DNA of 64,000 nt from Laccaria trichodermophora. Taxonomy: Eukaryota; Basidiomycota; Agaricomycetes; Agaricales; Hydnangiaceae. Positions 1 through 11,157 of the stretch are shown piece by piece; within the stretch, counting starts at the first letter, position 1, and every line of letters starts with the position of its first letter. Where the stretch lies: NCBI GenBank assembly GCA_018417955.1, contig JACTVC010000049.1, positions 62,001 through 126,000 on the forward strand, in the 5' to 3' direction. The translations under genes were made by a program, and so were the position numbers. Under the pieces are notes generated by a model. That model was not told the DNA's origin. It searched no databases and worked only from the letters and a program-made list of their open reading frames with translations.

Positions 1-1233
1 TCGGAATCACAATGGCGTGTTTCCATGTGGTGATTGTGCCTTCTTGCATATACCCTATAGAACCTCCTTCCTATGCAACTCTTCACACACGGGGCCTAAC
101 TTCGCATCCATGCAGCTCATCTTCAGCAACGCCGACACACAGCAGCACTAACAAGTGATGAACGCTGCTACACCCACGTTCATGCTGCGCCTCGGTTGAC
201 CCAGAAACTCGCTACCCACTATCGTCATGACTCTCCGACACGCAAAACGACGACGAGAGTTTCAGACCAATCCTTTAGATATTAGTGGCACTAATACCTC
301 CTTCCAAGATGCCGTTTGCTTATGATCAGTGTTATTCCGTTTATCTTCCATCGTCCACTACGCCTCGCTAATCTCAGCGTTCTAGCTTCTAGTATCCCCC
401 TTTGCCATTTCCCGGTCTCGTCAGTCCCCTCACGACCGCCCATAGTGTCACCACTATCAACACGACCAAATGCAGGCTGTTCAGCACACCTGCACGAAAG
501 GTGGATTAGCTCCAAATGGAGCCGGTCACAACCGAAGAGGGTGAGAGAGGTATAACCGACCAGGACCATCGGTCCGCGTCGAGCTACGGAATCAGAGAGG
601 CCCGTAATCATGGACCCTGGCTAGATTTTGTTGGTCACCCTTCAGACCTTCGATCCAATCGACTAGTCATCATCATTTCCCTTATCGTACAGTGAGTGTC
701 TCGACCCTTTCAGACCCCCGCATTGAAATTTTGGACGTACCCAGGGGCGCATATGCGCATAGTGTATGTCCCCGCCCAATCCCCGCCAATCATGTCTTGC
801 TGATTTGATGTTATGCAGCCTTTCAACGAGATTAGTCCTACAATTCCCATCTTGACCTCTAGTTTGGTGGAATTGTCACTTGTCTGCCCTTCTTCCTGTT
901 TTCTCGATACCGTCATCCTCCTCCTTCGTATCCAAGTGTCGAGATACGACATTGGACCATAAAACTCTTGGCAGTGCAAACAAAGAATCCCTACGGTAGC
1001 TCTCGACTCGTCTAAACCAATAAACCCACCGCTCATCCATTTCGGTAAGTTTTGCATTGTGAGTATGTTATTCGCAAAACTCCACTAATTACTTACGCTG
1101 AAATTCAAAGATAGAAGCGGAACTTGCGCGATGAACAAATACAGAGAAATTTTGTCCTAGAGTGGCATAGGTCTACTTCTCGTCCAATAACACAGAAAAG
1201 GTGGTCCATCCATAAATCAATCTCAGAGTGTCG
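1..1233. other. no gene recognised
   Basis: I see no family motif, signal peptide or convincing exon chain on either strand. The short open frames overlap on both strands and look accidental. The right end borders the 3' end of the pepsin-like gene. Confidence 0.4.
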
Positions 1234-3026
1234 TCAATAACTTAAAGTCAAGATAATGGCAGAAACCAAAATTATCGAAACCTTCAAGCAACGTCCAAGA
1301 TCTTGGACGTTTAACCGGGAAGCGCTGCTTTTAGGGGGTGCGACGGAAGAAGTTGCAGATGGCTTGACTGTAAATTGAGACACGGAACTTGTCGTCGGTG
1401 GTGTTGTCGTCGTTGGAAATATTGATACCTGCCGGACACTCTTCGTTGCAAAACCAACACCGACGGTGAGCGCACCGGCAGCCGATACATCCGCGAAAAA
1501 TTGTCTAAACAACGCATCGTAAGGCCCAGCATAAGGTGAAAGATCACAGATTGGACATACGTATAAACATTGCGCAAAAAGGGCGCGCCAACTTTGCCAA
1601 TCGTCGTTGCCCCGCCAGTGACGGCTCCGGTGCAACTGCCGTCGACCTGCTTTACGATCGTGTCGCGTTCATTAATCGTGAAGGGTGTACCGGCGAATGT
1701 GAGGGTAATTGGGAACTTGGACGAACACGGAAGCGACCAGAGCGTGCTTGAGATCGGTTTACTTCCTGGAATACCGGCGTAGAGCTGCGTGGCGGCGGCC
1801 GACGTAATTTGAATTCCGGTGTCTGTACGTGATTATTTAACAAGGCGCCCGTTGGTTTGTATTGGACGAGAAAAAGGATGCATCACGCACGATACATATC
1901 AACACTGGCTAGCATACCGGCCATAGTTTGGCTGACCCCATTTGAAATGTAGGTGAGATTATCAAAAGGAATGGACCATGAAATAGGACTGTTTGCGGGC
2001 ACGGCCACATTGGTGAAATTCCCAGAAAATCTGGGGAACACAAGAAAAAATGGTCAATAGCTCTGGAAGAATGGTGATGGATATTTACGCTGTTTGGTCC
2101 ACTGCCCCCATTGTGAAAATACCATCGGGAACAGGATCATCTTTATGATTCAACTCAATGCCACAGACGGCATGTGTAAAATTTTGTCTAATTATCGGGC
2201 TTCAGAACTCGGGGAGTACCTCGCCATTGGAAAGTAACGCACGGCAAGAATTGGCCAAGTAGCGAGGCACTTGCGGGAGAACCACTTGGCTGCGCGAGGC
2301 CATAACCCAGAACCCCACGGGCATCGAGAGGGTACAAGTCATTACTATTTACCGCATTGCTCGTCAAAACGACTAAAATATAATTGAAAAGTGTTCGCAT
2401 GTTGAAGGCGAAAAACGTACCCGATGCATTATAGCTAAAGAACGAAGCTGAAGTCGAAGACTGAAGTGTGCATATTTCGCCTACGTAAGTTCCTTGAACC
2501 GTTCCACCTGAGATGGTCTGGACTGAAGCGGTTCCGACGCCTGCCGTGTAGCTCGATGACATTGTTGGGTTATAGCTACCTCAGAGAGGCATTAACTGGA
2601 TATGTGATTGTAAAACAGCCGTACTCACAAAGACTGGTCGGTAACGCCTGTAGGAGGAGACGCGACTGAAATGAAATTTTGAGAAAGAGAGGTGGCCATT
2701 TGAATTTGTTGAGGAGGAGTGCCTGTTTCGTAGTTTCGAATAAGAGGAAGCAAGGCATGTATCGGCAAAACTAACCCATTAAAACGGGGGTCTGTAAAGT
2801 GATCAGTAATGTAGTCAAGATACAGTGCAAGTTGATCAAAACTGACAACGTAAGCAACATCGTTCACATTCGTCAAACGTATTCCAACGGGACCGGAACC
2901 CGCTCGTCTAACAAAGCTCCATGGAATGAATGTCCCATCGATACTTTCAACCATGATATTAGCGTGCGCCAGCGTAACAAGCGCAAGAAGCCCCAGAGAC
3001 AGAACGAGATTGGACGGAAGCGCCAT
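1234..3026 (-). CDS. secreted pepsin-like (family A1) protein, probable pseudo-protease, possibly GPI-anchored
   Basis: The start is ATG at 3026 (an in-frame ATG also lies at 3038), giving a hydrophobic signal peptide of about 22 residues. Exon 1 is 3026-2629, exon 2 2575-2421 and exon 3 2372-2220. A later exon is 1822-1561 and the last starts at 1504; exon limits between 2219 and 1823 are uncertain. Pepsin-fold landmarks appear in order: GTPPQQIQ, FYNPTMSSSYTAG, GVLGYGLAQPSG, DTG at the start of the 1822 exon, FLRNVYT near 1575 and VGFA near 1410. In A1 peptidases the two DTG aspartates do the catalysis. Here the second is kept, but the first site reads ATSLS, so the first Asp is Ala. A Ser/Thr/Pro-rich stretch and a hydrophobic C-terminal tail suggest GPI anchoring. 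The family call is good; the loss of activity is inferred. Confidence 0.7.
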
Positions 3027-3675
3027 GATGGAGGTCAAGCGATATCCGAGTCGTGAAGAACATGCTTTCTATGTATACCAGCCGAAAACCGATCGTTCTA
3101 GAATCGTTCGAATTCTTCAACGAGGACTTGATCTTAGATTTATGAGGGTTCATGTGACGTTCCGCAAGGCACCTAAAACGGACATCCCCTCAAAGTTCAC
3201 GTTCAAACTTCATACAGTTACTCATGTGCCACCTACCGTAGTAAGCTTCGAGCGCTTCAAGTTGGCATCGATTGTATGACAGAAAACCCCTAATAGAGGA
3301 CATGTCACAGTATCTTTACGTGTGCCGGTCGATAAGAATCAGGTACAGCGTCTTTGGAATGTGAGGCTCAGTGTACACCTAACTTGAACTTCAGTATACT
3401 ATCAGAGTCCGTTTCGTTTTTATCCAGACTGATCGAGCATACCTCTCGAATAGTGGATGCCAGATGGTCCAAACACTTCCCAAATACGGAACAAAAAATG
3501 CCGCCAAGCCCTCCGTCCCTAAAGCACCTAAAGTTTATCGTAGCTAGCGCCTCAAGGCACCATGACTCCATGAGGCAATGAAGGCAGTGTTTCACTCATT
3601 TGAGGAACATTAAAGGTCCGGTCCGCTGCATCGAATACGTTGGACCGACTCTCCCTTCCCTCTGTAGTGATAAAC

Positions 3676-4643
3676 ATGCTGGGAGTATTCTCCACCTTAC
3701 TGCTGGCCTTCGCCCCGTCTTATGCAGCCGCAGCCATATGTTCACCGGGATTCAATTGGGTATGCGGGCACGACGGTACAATAAATATTTGACCGACTGA
3801 CTGGCAGAGTTAGACATACAATTCTCAAGGCCAGAGTCCTTGTGATATCGCTGCTTCACTTCTTGGCGTTTGCGTACCAGCTGCAGGTGGTATTTTATAA
3901 CTATCGCCGCTTATCCAGACCATAACTCCCTTGTGTCAGGTCCCCTTCCTCAACTTCCCCCAGGATATTATTATGTTGGGCCAACAGTCCAATCCCGGAA
4001 TGAATGTAGTTGCAGTACGGTGTACTTTTCGATGCTGAGCGCATGTGCTGTGTGCCAGAGCCGTGAGACCATCCCGTCCGTCTCTTATTCAGACTCTGTG
4101 AAGCGCCCTTGATTCCTCATGCTTTTCATAGATGGAAGATGTACGCAACGAACTGCAGCACCATTTACGTGCAAACCTTTCCCGATCCCCTCCCCGCCGG
4201 GGTGAGGGTGCCCAATTACGCGTACCTGGATGTTACTGTATGAAACCACCACTACGCTGACGATGGTAAAATAACCCAATCTGATAGGCGGGAAGTGGTG
4301 CTTTTGATCCGTCTTTAGCACAAGCGGCAGGTATGTTGAACTTCATTTCTAGTTTACAATGCCGCTTGAATCCCATCACTCTGCTGCAGGAGGCGCCGAA
4401 TCTGTGGCTGGACCCTCCGCAACTACAACTGGTTTAGGGGTCTCTCCGACCAATATGCAAAGTCCTAAAAAAAAGTCGAATTCTGGTGCTATAGCAGGGG
4501 GGGTGGTCGGAGGAGTTGCTCTCCTTGGAATTATGGTGATTGTGGCGGTTTGGCTCGTACTTCGCCGAAGGAATTCTCGGCGTCAATCTCGGTTCAGTTA
4601 TGCGAGCTCAGTAAAAACGGAGCCTCAAGGATACACAGGTTGA
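3676..4643 (+). CDS. single-pass membrane protein with Cys-rich ectodomain
   Basis: Model: 3676-3759, 3814-3886, 3940-4075, 4132-4237, 4288-4330, 4390-4643 (231 codons plus stop). All phases agree and introns are 50-59 nt. The order is signal peptide (MLGVFSTLLLAFAPSYAAAA), a Cys-rich ectodomain (NSQGQSPCDIAASLLGVC; ECSCSTVYFSMLSACAVCQS; WKMYATNCS), a Ser/Thr linker, a Gly-rich transmembrane helix (GAIAGGVVGGVALLGIMVIV) and a short basic tail RRRNSRRQSR. I recognise this as an Agaricomycete family with no assigned function. The gene at 9477 is a relative. The tail is shorter than in that relative; a donor at 4634 could splice to a few other residues. The intron 3 donor is GTCCGT, a weak site chosen because it restores a conserved IPW junction. 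Confidence 0.75.
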
Positions 4644-7580
4644 AATGTATGACCAACCTTTATAACTCGGATCGTTGACCTTCTCCCATAGTCCCTGATT
4701 AAACGTATTCCCGGGAAGTCCTCTATAACTTACTTTGTACAATGTAGCAGTCCTTGACTCTAGCCCTGCTGAAAACATCGTTCGCCACATGAAATGTTAG
4801 CTTATACTCTGATTGGGATTACAGGATATGGTTGTCTGACCTGCGGGACATAATCCATCGAGTTGAAGGGGGGCAATTGAAGCGCAAGGTGGTGTTGTCA
4901 GGATTAAATGACATGTATACATACCTCGGGGATGTCTTGTTGGGGGAGTGAAGGCAGATGTCAGAGTCTAAGAACGTTATTCTTTGATTGGAAAGAAACG
5001 GATTGAGAAGAAGAGGGCAGTCGCCCATCCTGCAGCTGGAAAAAACTCATGAAGTTATCAGTGCAAATATAGATCAGGCATTCAAATACAAACCCCGGCA
5101 TCCCGTCCGCCTTCAAAATTTACCTGTCAGTACCAAAATATTTCGCGTGTCGCAACGGCTATGTACGACCGGAAATACTTCAAGCGCCAATGTCGCCGCA
5201 ATGGCCCACTTATTCTGTACTGAAGACATCGCAATCTAATGAGACCGTAAAATTTGTGTGCGTCTGAAGCGACGTTTCAAGGGCTTCGGTAGCAACATAT
5301 GCCCCGCTGGATCACAGGGTGGGCTGCTGTAGATGTAAATGAGGTTTAGTCAACATTCGTTATGAAAATAAAGGACGCGAAATCGTTACCCGCAATGGAG
5401 ATGAGACGGCAATACGCACTCGACAAAATTTGGAACAGATTCTATTCTCTACTCCTGCATGTATTCTTCGCCTAGGAGCTCCAGGGCGGGGTTCATCTGG
5501 CTTGATTCGAATCAGGTCGGGAATTATGCAAGAGCAAGAGAAAGCACAAGCAGGTTTGTTCAGGCGTGGAGGAAGGATAATTGACACATATCGTCCCGCA
5601 CGCTCCTAACAAGAACAAGAATTGTGCTATTGGCAGTGGAATATGGAAGGCTAAGAGGTGGATGAGACACGACTGGCTGGTGGCACGGAAGTAGAAAATA
5701 CGCGCCTCCTCGACAACATTGTCAGGGTTCGCTTCGTTCAGCCCCTTCTTTTCTTTTGGTTTTCCAATGAACATCGAGGACCCTTCTCGTCAAAATGCGC
5801 AGCGTCCTGCTTGTGCGAAGCCTAAACGTCATTGCCTCATGAGGTGGCAGTAGGGGTACGTTGAAACCCTTGGGGGTTCCAGCGGTGAATGGTTGAACGT
5901 TGAATGTTGACGGGACATCAACGTTTCCAATTTCAACGCCTACGGACATTGTACGGTGAGTATGAAGAAAGGCAACTTGAAGGAGCCAAGGCCCAGGCGC
6001 CCAAGACGCGATCAGAACAACACGTCATTCAAGTTTTGTGCGTGACCTTTGTGTGGCTGTCGTCTCTCCAATCAACAAAGCAAAGTCACAAAGCACGACT
6101 ACGTAAGCTGGAACGCCCTCCCTTTCCAAGTCGCTGAATTGCAATGACAGCTTGACGAAGTTCGTTCTGGTCCCTCTCGCTGTAGAGTCCTTCGGAAGCA
6201 AGGTCATATTTCGTGAACAGGCATAGGCGACAGGTGGCAAATAAGTACTTATAGCTCTTACCAAGCTTACAAGTTTACTAGAGTTGGTTTACTAGTAGAG
6301 TGATCTTGTTTGCTGTAGCGCGCATCTGGCGCAAGTTCCTCTTCGCCGGTCATCCTTTCTCAATTCTCGGCAAATCTATCCTTCTTATACTACCGCGTTG
6401 GCAAGACGACGGACGCCCGGGGGCCCGCTATCTCTGGATCCCGAAATTTTTACAAGTCGCGTCAGCTGGCATCTGGTTCCAGAGTTTCCTCATTTGGCCT
6501 CGCTTCTCCGCATTCTTCTGACATCATCATTCCTTCAAGGTTTCGTCCGTATGCCACATCATCGATCATCTCTTTCAGGCTCTTTTCCATTGGTTCGTAG
6601 ACCGCTTCGGAGTTGCAGGATTACTTACTTTTTGTCTGCTTTAACGGATTACATTGCCTTGGTTTGGAGACTAAGGTCGGCCTCAAGTAAGTTTTATGTA
6701 CGTCGATTTCTACGGTTATGGAAACTTCTGATTCTGGGTTCCATTGGACCTCTCTGGGTAAACTATATAGCGGTTCAATCTAGTTCTCTCGCTCTTCTGC
6801 CTCTCCAACCTTATCGATTCTCTGTCCAATGATTTTCAGGAGACTATCGTGTCCACTGGTTACAAATTCAATATTTCCCCGCGCTCTCCATGCAAAGAGC
6901 TTCTTGCCTTCGGCTGCTCGTCTTCTACGGCTCCCTTTTTCCACGAGAAGCGGCATCTGCTTACCCACCGTAATCACTATAGCATGTAAAATGACGAGAC
7001 GAGTTGCAATTTGGTTGTGTGGTAACATTGTGAGCCTTTCTTCACGTTCGTCTTCGTACCAGCGCTTTCATACTACCCGCTTTGGTGTTACTCTAACTTC
7101 GCTTCAGGCTGCAGGCTGTTCTCACCCCCACCTTCGTTATATTCTGCACGCTTCCATTATGATGTTGCTATTTCCCCCGCACGACCGCGACTGGCTAAAT
7201 TTCCCGTTCTCGCCTCTACCAACTCCCTATCTTCTCAACTAGAAGAAGGCTGTGCTCGTGATGCTTTGGATCACCTCAAATTCATCCGTATTTCAGGTAT
7301 AAGGACCCTTTCGAAGCGACGTAAACTAGCGATTTCTCGGACTATCTGATGTCGTCTTGATTAATCAAAGCAGGGACAAGCTCGAATTGAGCTTCTTGAC
7401 GCCTTTCTCTCTGCTTGAAAATATATCCGATGAAGTCGCAGTATTTTGCGGGGATCAGGGGTGGCTTGCGCCTCGATTAATGCAAGGGGATGACGACACA
7501 ACGAACTCTGTAGCTCGTTCTTTACCCTTTGAAGTGCGTGCTAGTTCCGTAGAGTTAGAATAGTATGCTGCCTTTTTTAG
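4644..7580. other. no gene recognised
   Basis: Short open frames occur on both strands, for example minus 5949-5722 and plus 6398-6832, but none shows a domain, signal peptide or phased exon chain that I can support. Coding remnants between 6.3 and 7.3 kb are possible, but I cannot assign them. Confidence 0.35.
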
Positions 7581-8319
7581 TGGATGACTTCCCATAAAGT
7601 TTAGAAACCTAGATTAAATTTCTAAACTGACGTGCCGCCATGCCGGCTGCCAAATGGGTCGCAATCTGTCAACATTCAACTCCGCTTGTCATCGAGCACC
7701 CTCTTCTAGATGAAAATCTAGACGAGGCCTCCCCCCCCCTCTTCTAGTTCTAAATCGTTTGAATAAACCCTTCTTTCATTGTCCGACGATCAATCCCTGA
7801 ACATCGCATCCATATCAGGTAGCACATCGAGATGCACCAACTTACAGTGTAGTAGGTCTTCCATGACTATACAGTAGGTCTCTCTTGTTTTTCTTGTCTA
7901 ACGAGTTAATGGCGAATAATAACCAAGTTTTTCTCTCCGGAAATTCATTGTGAACTAGGTTTTGTATGCTTATTTGTTGCAGCACATCAACGTGACCAAG
8001 TTGACACACGCAACTCACCTTCAAACCACGCATTTGGACTGCCCAATTGCACGCAACCACATTGTCTCTGCATTCTGTGTTAGTTCTCCTAATGTGATTT
8101 TGTGCCAACTGAAACTGGAGGCGCAGTGGAAGAGGAATGAGCTCAAATGGAGAGATCCTGTACGAGATCTGCGTTCACCAAAGAAGAATTAACTGTACTC
8201 GTATAGAACTGTGCTGCTTGGTTTATGGTTTAGAAAGACGGCTGAATATATTTTCAAACCCCGCCCATCAAACATTTAGAAGATAATCTAGGTTTCTAGA
8301 CCTTATGGGAAGTCATCCA
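7581..8319. mobile_element. small non-coding DNA element with about 46-bp terminal inverted repeats
   Basis: The left end (7581, TGGATGACTTCCCATAA..) is repeated in inverted orientation at the right end, finishing at 8319. The arms match over about 46 bp with a handful of differences and include the shared block GAAACCTAGATTA. The 739 bp between the outer ends carries no recognisable transposase, so this resembles a MITE or a decayed DNA transposon. I found no clear target duplication: the flanking 8-mers do not match. The divergence between arms suggests age. Confidence 0.6.
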
Positions 8320-9476
8320 GTATTCTGACAGTCTGCCTGTTTAGTTTAGTGTTTTCCCGTCATTTTGTCAAGTCGCTCAGTTCAAGCATCTACCTTCGCC
8401 TCCGTACTATCCGTCTTCCTCTTCTTTGCGAACTGGTCGTATCAAATGTCCCTGGAGAGGCGTCGACAACGAAGCGAAAAGCTGTGCAAAGGGCCAGATG
8501 AAAGATTTCGCTCGCATACGCCAGGTAAACCGCTTCTCACGAGAGAAACGGAAGGTGGTGATCTCAATGATGTGGAAAACGACCCATTCAGTCCGTAAAG
8601 GTCATTCGATAAAAATAGATGTTGTGAAGTGAGCTAGATAAGCACTTATATCCTCAAACACTCCATACTTATCTGAGGACTTCGCAGTGAACCTACTTTC
8701 CGTCCCGGAACGGTAACACCCAGGCGGTTACCGAGATCTCACCATCGAAGGGCGGCCGATTAAACGATCGACTGAAGAAATCACTTCATGACTATAGTAG
8801 ATAGAAGTAGGTGGACAGAATGAGTGTCAAGTAAAATTCCGCCAAATAGTTTAGCTACCTTTCCCGTTAGCACAAGACATGTAGGAACTGGGAGCTGAAT
8901 GTTATTGCAGGAGAGCGTAATGAGGATTACGCACACTCGTGGGAAATTGGCTTCAAACGGCTTCTGTGGGAAAGCGAAACCAAACAAACGAGTCCAGTTT
9001 TTCGTCGAAAGACCAGGTCAGTCGCTATGCACCTATGCACTCCCACCGCTCACAGAGTCACAAGTCATAAATTTGCTTGGGAGGATGCTTGCCTAACCGA
9101 CCAATATATTCGACACAGCCTAAACCTCATCTTTCTGATGCCATCTGATGGCGTTCCGCCTTGATTCCGCGTTACGTCGTCTTCAGAGGAAAGAAGAAAA
9201 AAAATGTCAGGGCTTCAAAGAGAGGAACAGGGATCGCCCATTCACGTACGGGCCCACTGACCTCCGAATTGACTTTCAACATTGGGTGTCAGAACCACCC
9301 TTGAAGGTGACGTGCGGGCAGTGACAGATCCAGCTGATATCTCGGCGATATCCCTAGGTCAGCCCTATTCTTGATTCACGAGAACCAGGTTTATCAATTG
9401 GCTTCTATCTTGGCTTGAAACCCCCGTCACCCCCCAGCACAAGTCGCCCTCGCTACCTTACGGCAAGAAGATATCA
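8320..9476. other. no gene recognised; upstream region of the 9477 gene
   Basis: The short open frames here (8365-8598, 8899-9096) carry no recognisable motif. The last few hundred bases are probably the promoter and 5' leader of the membrane-protein gene starting at 9477. Confidence 0.35.
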
Positions 9477-11157
9477 ATGCTTTTCAGCCTCCTCTTGGTT
9501 GTTTGTGCAGGCACTTCTCCTGTTCTTGCGCTCATCGGAAGGACGCTCCAACGTCGAGGTCCCCAGACATCAGCCGTTTGCACCGTCGACTTTCTGTGGG
9601 CGGATAATTCTCAGGGGGTATCGCCGTGCTTATTGGCGGCCGTGGTTCTTGGAGCCTGCCAGGGTGGAAGTACGTCGCAGATTCTTCCTCCTTCAGAGTT
9701 TCGACTGAGCTGAAATACCAATCAGGCTGGTACATTCCTGCATTAAATTCGACGAATACGTACACCAATCCGAACTCAACGACCGCCAACGTCTGCACAT
9801 GGTGCAATTTTGCAACTTTTCGCACCCACTCACAGCTAATACCAACACCGACCCCCCTAGTTCATGGCTGGCGTACAATCTTTTGGCTGCTTGCGCGGAC
9901 TGTCAGGGTTTTATGCAAGCTGTTCCAAAGTGCGTCTGCGATAGTAGTTACTCCTCATTGAGACTCATATCGTTGATAGCGTCGCTCCATATTTCCAATC
10001 CTGCCAAAATTTTGAAACGACGACAGATAGGTAACATTTTTAGTACCCCCATTTTATCTCGTTGCTGAAGTTCTGGGATTTCAGTTACTTCCCCAGTAGT
10101 TATCCGCTTCTCGACGATACCTTCATTCCCTACTGGGCCACTACAGACCGTCAGTTTTGAACAATCACCCTCTCCGTCGTTGACTTCACAGGCATTGCAG
10201 CAACAACCTGGCCATCCCAACACTTTGACGTAACAACAGCGAAGAACATTTCGCAACAAGGTAATTCAATCAAGCTCTGAGTTTTACGAGACAAAGCCCA
10301 GATCTTATTATCTAGGACACCCTGACATAAGCAGCGCTGCTGCCTCCGCTTCGAAGAAGAAGAAAACTCCAATTGGCCTTATCGTTGGCATGATCGTTGG
10401 CGGGCTCGCCCTCGTTGCTTTGGCAGGTGGGACCACTTTCTTGATCTGTAGGCGACGGCGCACTACTCGCCCGCCATACTCACCATCCGCAACTATGGAG
10501 CATCTGACACACATTCGGTCACCATCTGATATAACCATGACCTCGATTGGCTCTCTTGGGTACGCAACCTTGGTCTCAACAGCCACCTCCCCTCAAGATC
10601 GCAGGATAATCGCCTACAGTTACGATAATAGCCCACAGTCGCCGTCGTACCTTAACTCACCAATTGCTACAGTCCCCAACACCACACTTCCCACCGCAAC
10701 ACCTTCAAACCTGGAAGGTGTCATTGACCCATTCATCAGTCCGCTTGGCCCCATGAATATCTCGCCTGGTGACAGGAAAAGTGCAACTGGGCCCACGCCA
10801 GTGAACGATGCTCCAACCACCACTCCCATCAGGATTCATAGTTGGGCAGAGCCGCGAAGATCCCGCCTCAATCCACCTCCTTACAGTCCTACGGACGACT
10901 CCCCATTCCCGTCGGCCCGAACACAACGGCGGCATACACACCAAACGGATACGTACTGGACACACACATCTGGTGCACGGGGTGGTAGCGGTCAGGCTGG
11001 CGAGAGTGGCGCATCTCCTTTTGGTGACCTCTTGGCCCCAGTCCCTGAAACTTCACCTCCAGCCCGCGAGCGGGCTGCTGGTGAGCTCAACATAGATTCC
11101 AAGCGTGAGAAGAGAAAGGGCGCCGCCAGAAGTGTGGATCCAAGAGACATTGCCTGA
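9477..11157 (+). CDS. single-pass membrane protein with Cys-rich ectodomain and long PY-motif tail
   Basis: The first exons are 9477-9669, 9726-9801 and 9861-9907, with agreeing phases. The last exon runs from about 10332 to 11157. Between them at least two short exons are likely (pieces reading FIPYWATT near 10130 and IAATTWPSQHFDV near 10195), with uncertain edges. Order: signal peptide (MLFSLLLVVCAGTSPVLA), ectodomain motifs NSQGVSPCLLAA, STTANVCTCSW and AYNLLAACADCQG, a Lys-rich stretch, a transmembrane helix (LIVGMIVGGLALVALAGG), then RRRR and a tail of about 230 residues rich in Pro, Ser and Thr. The tail holds RPPYS and NPPPYSP; PPxY motifs bind WW domains in other proteins, for example on HECT ubiquitin ligases. 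Same family as the 3676 gene; function unknown. Confidence 0.72.
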
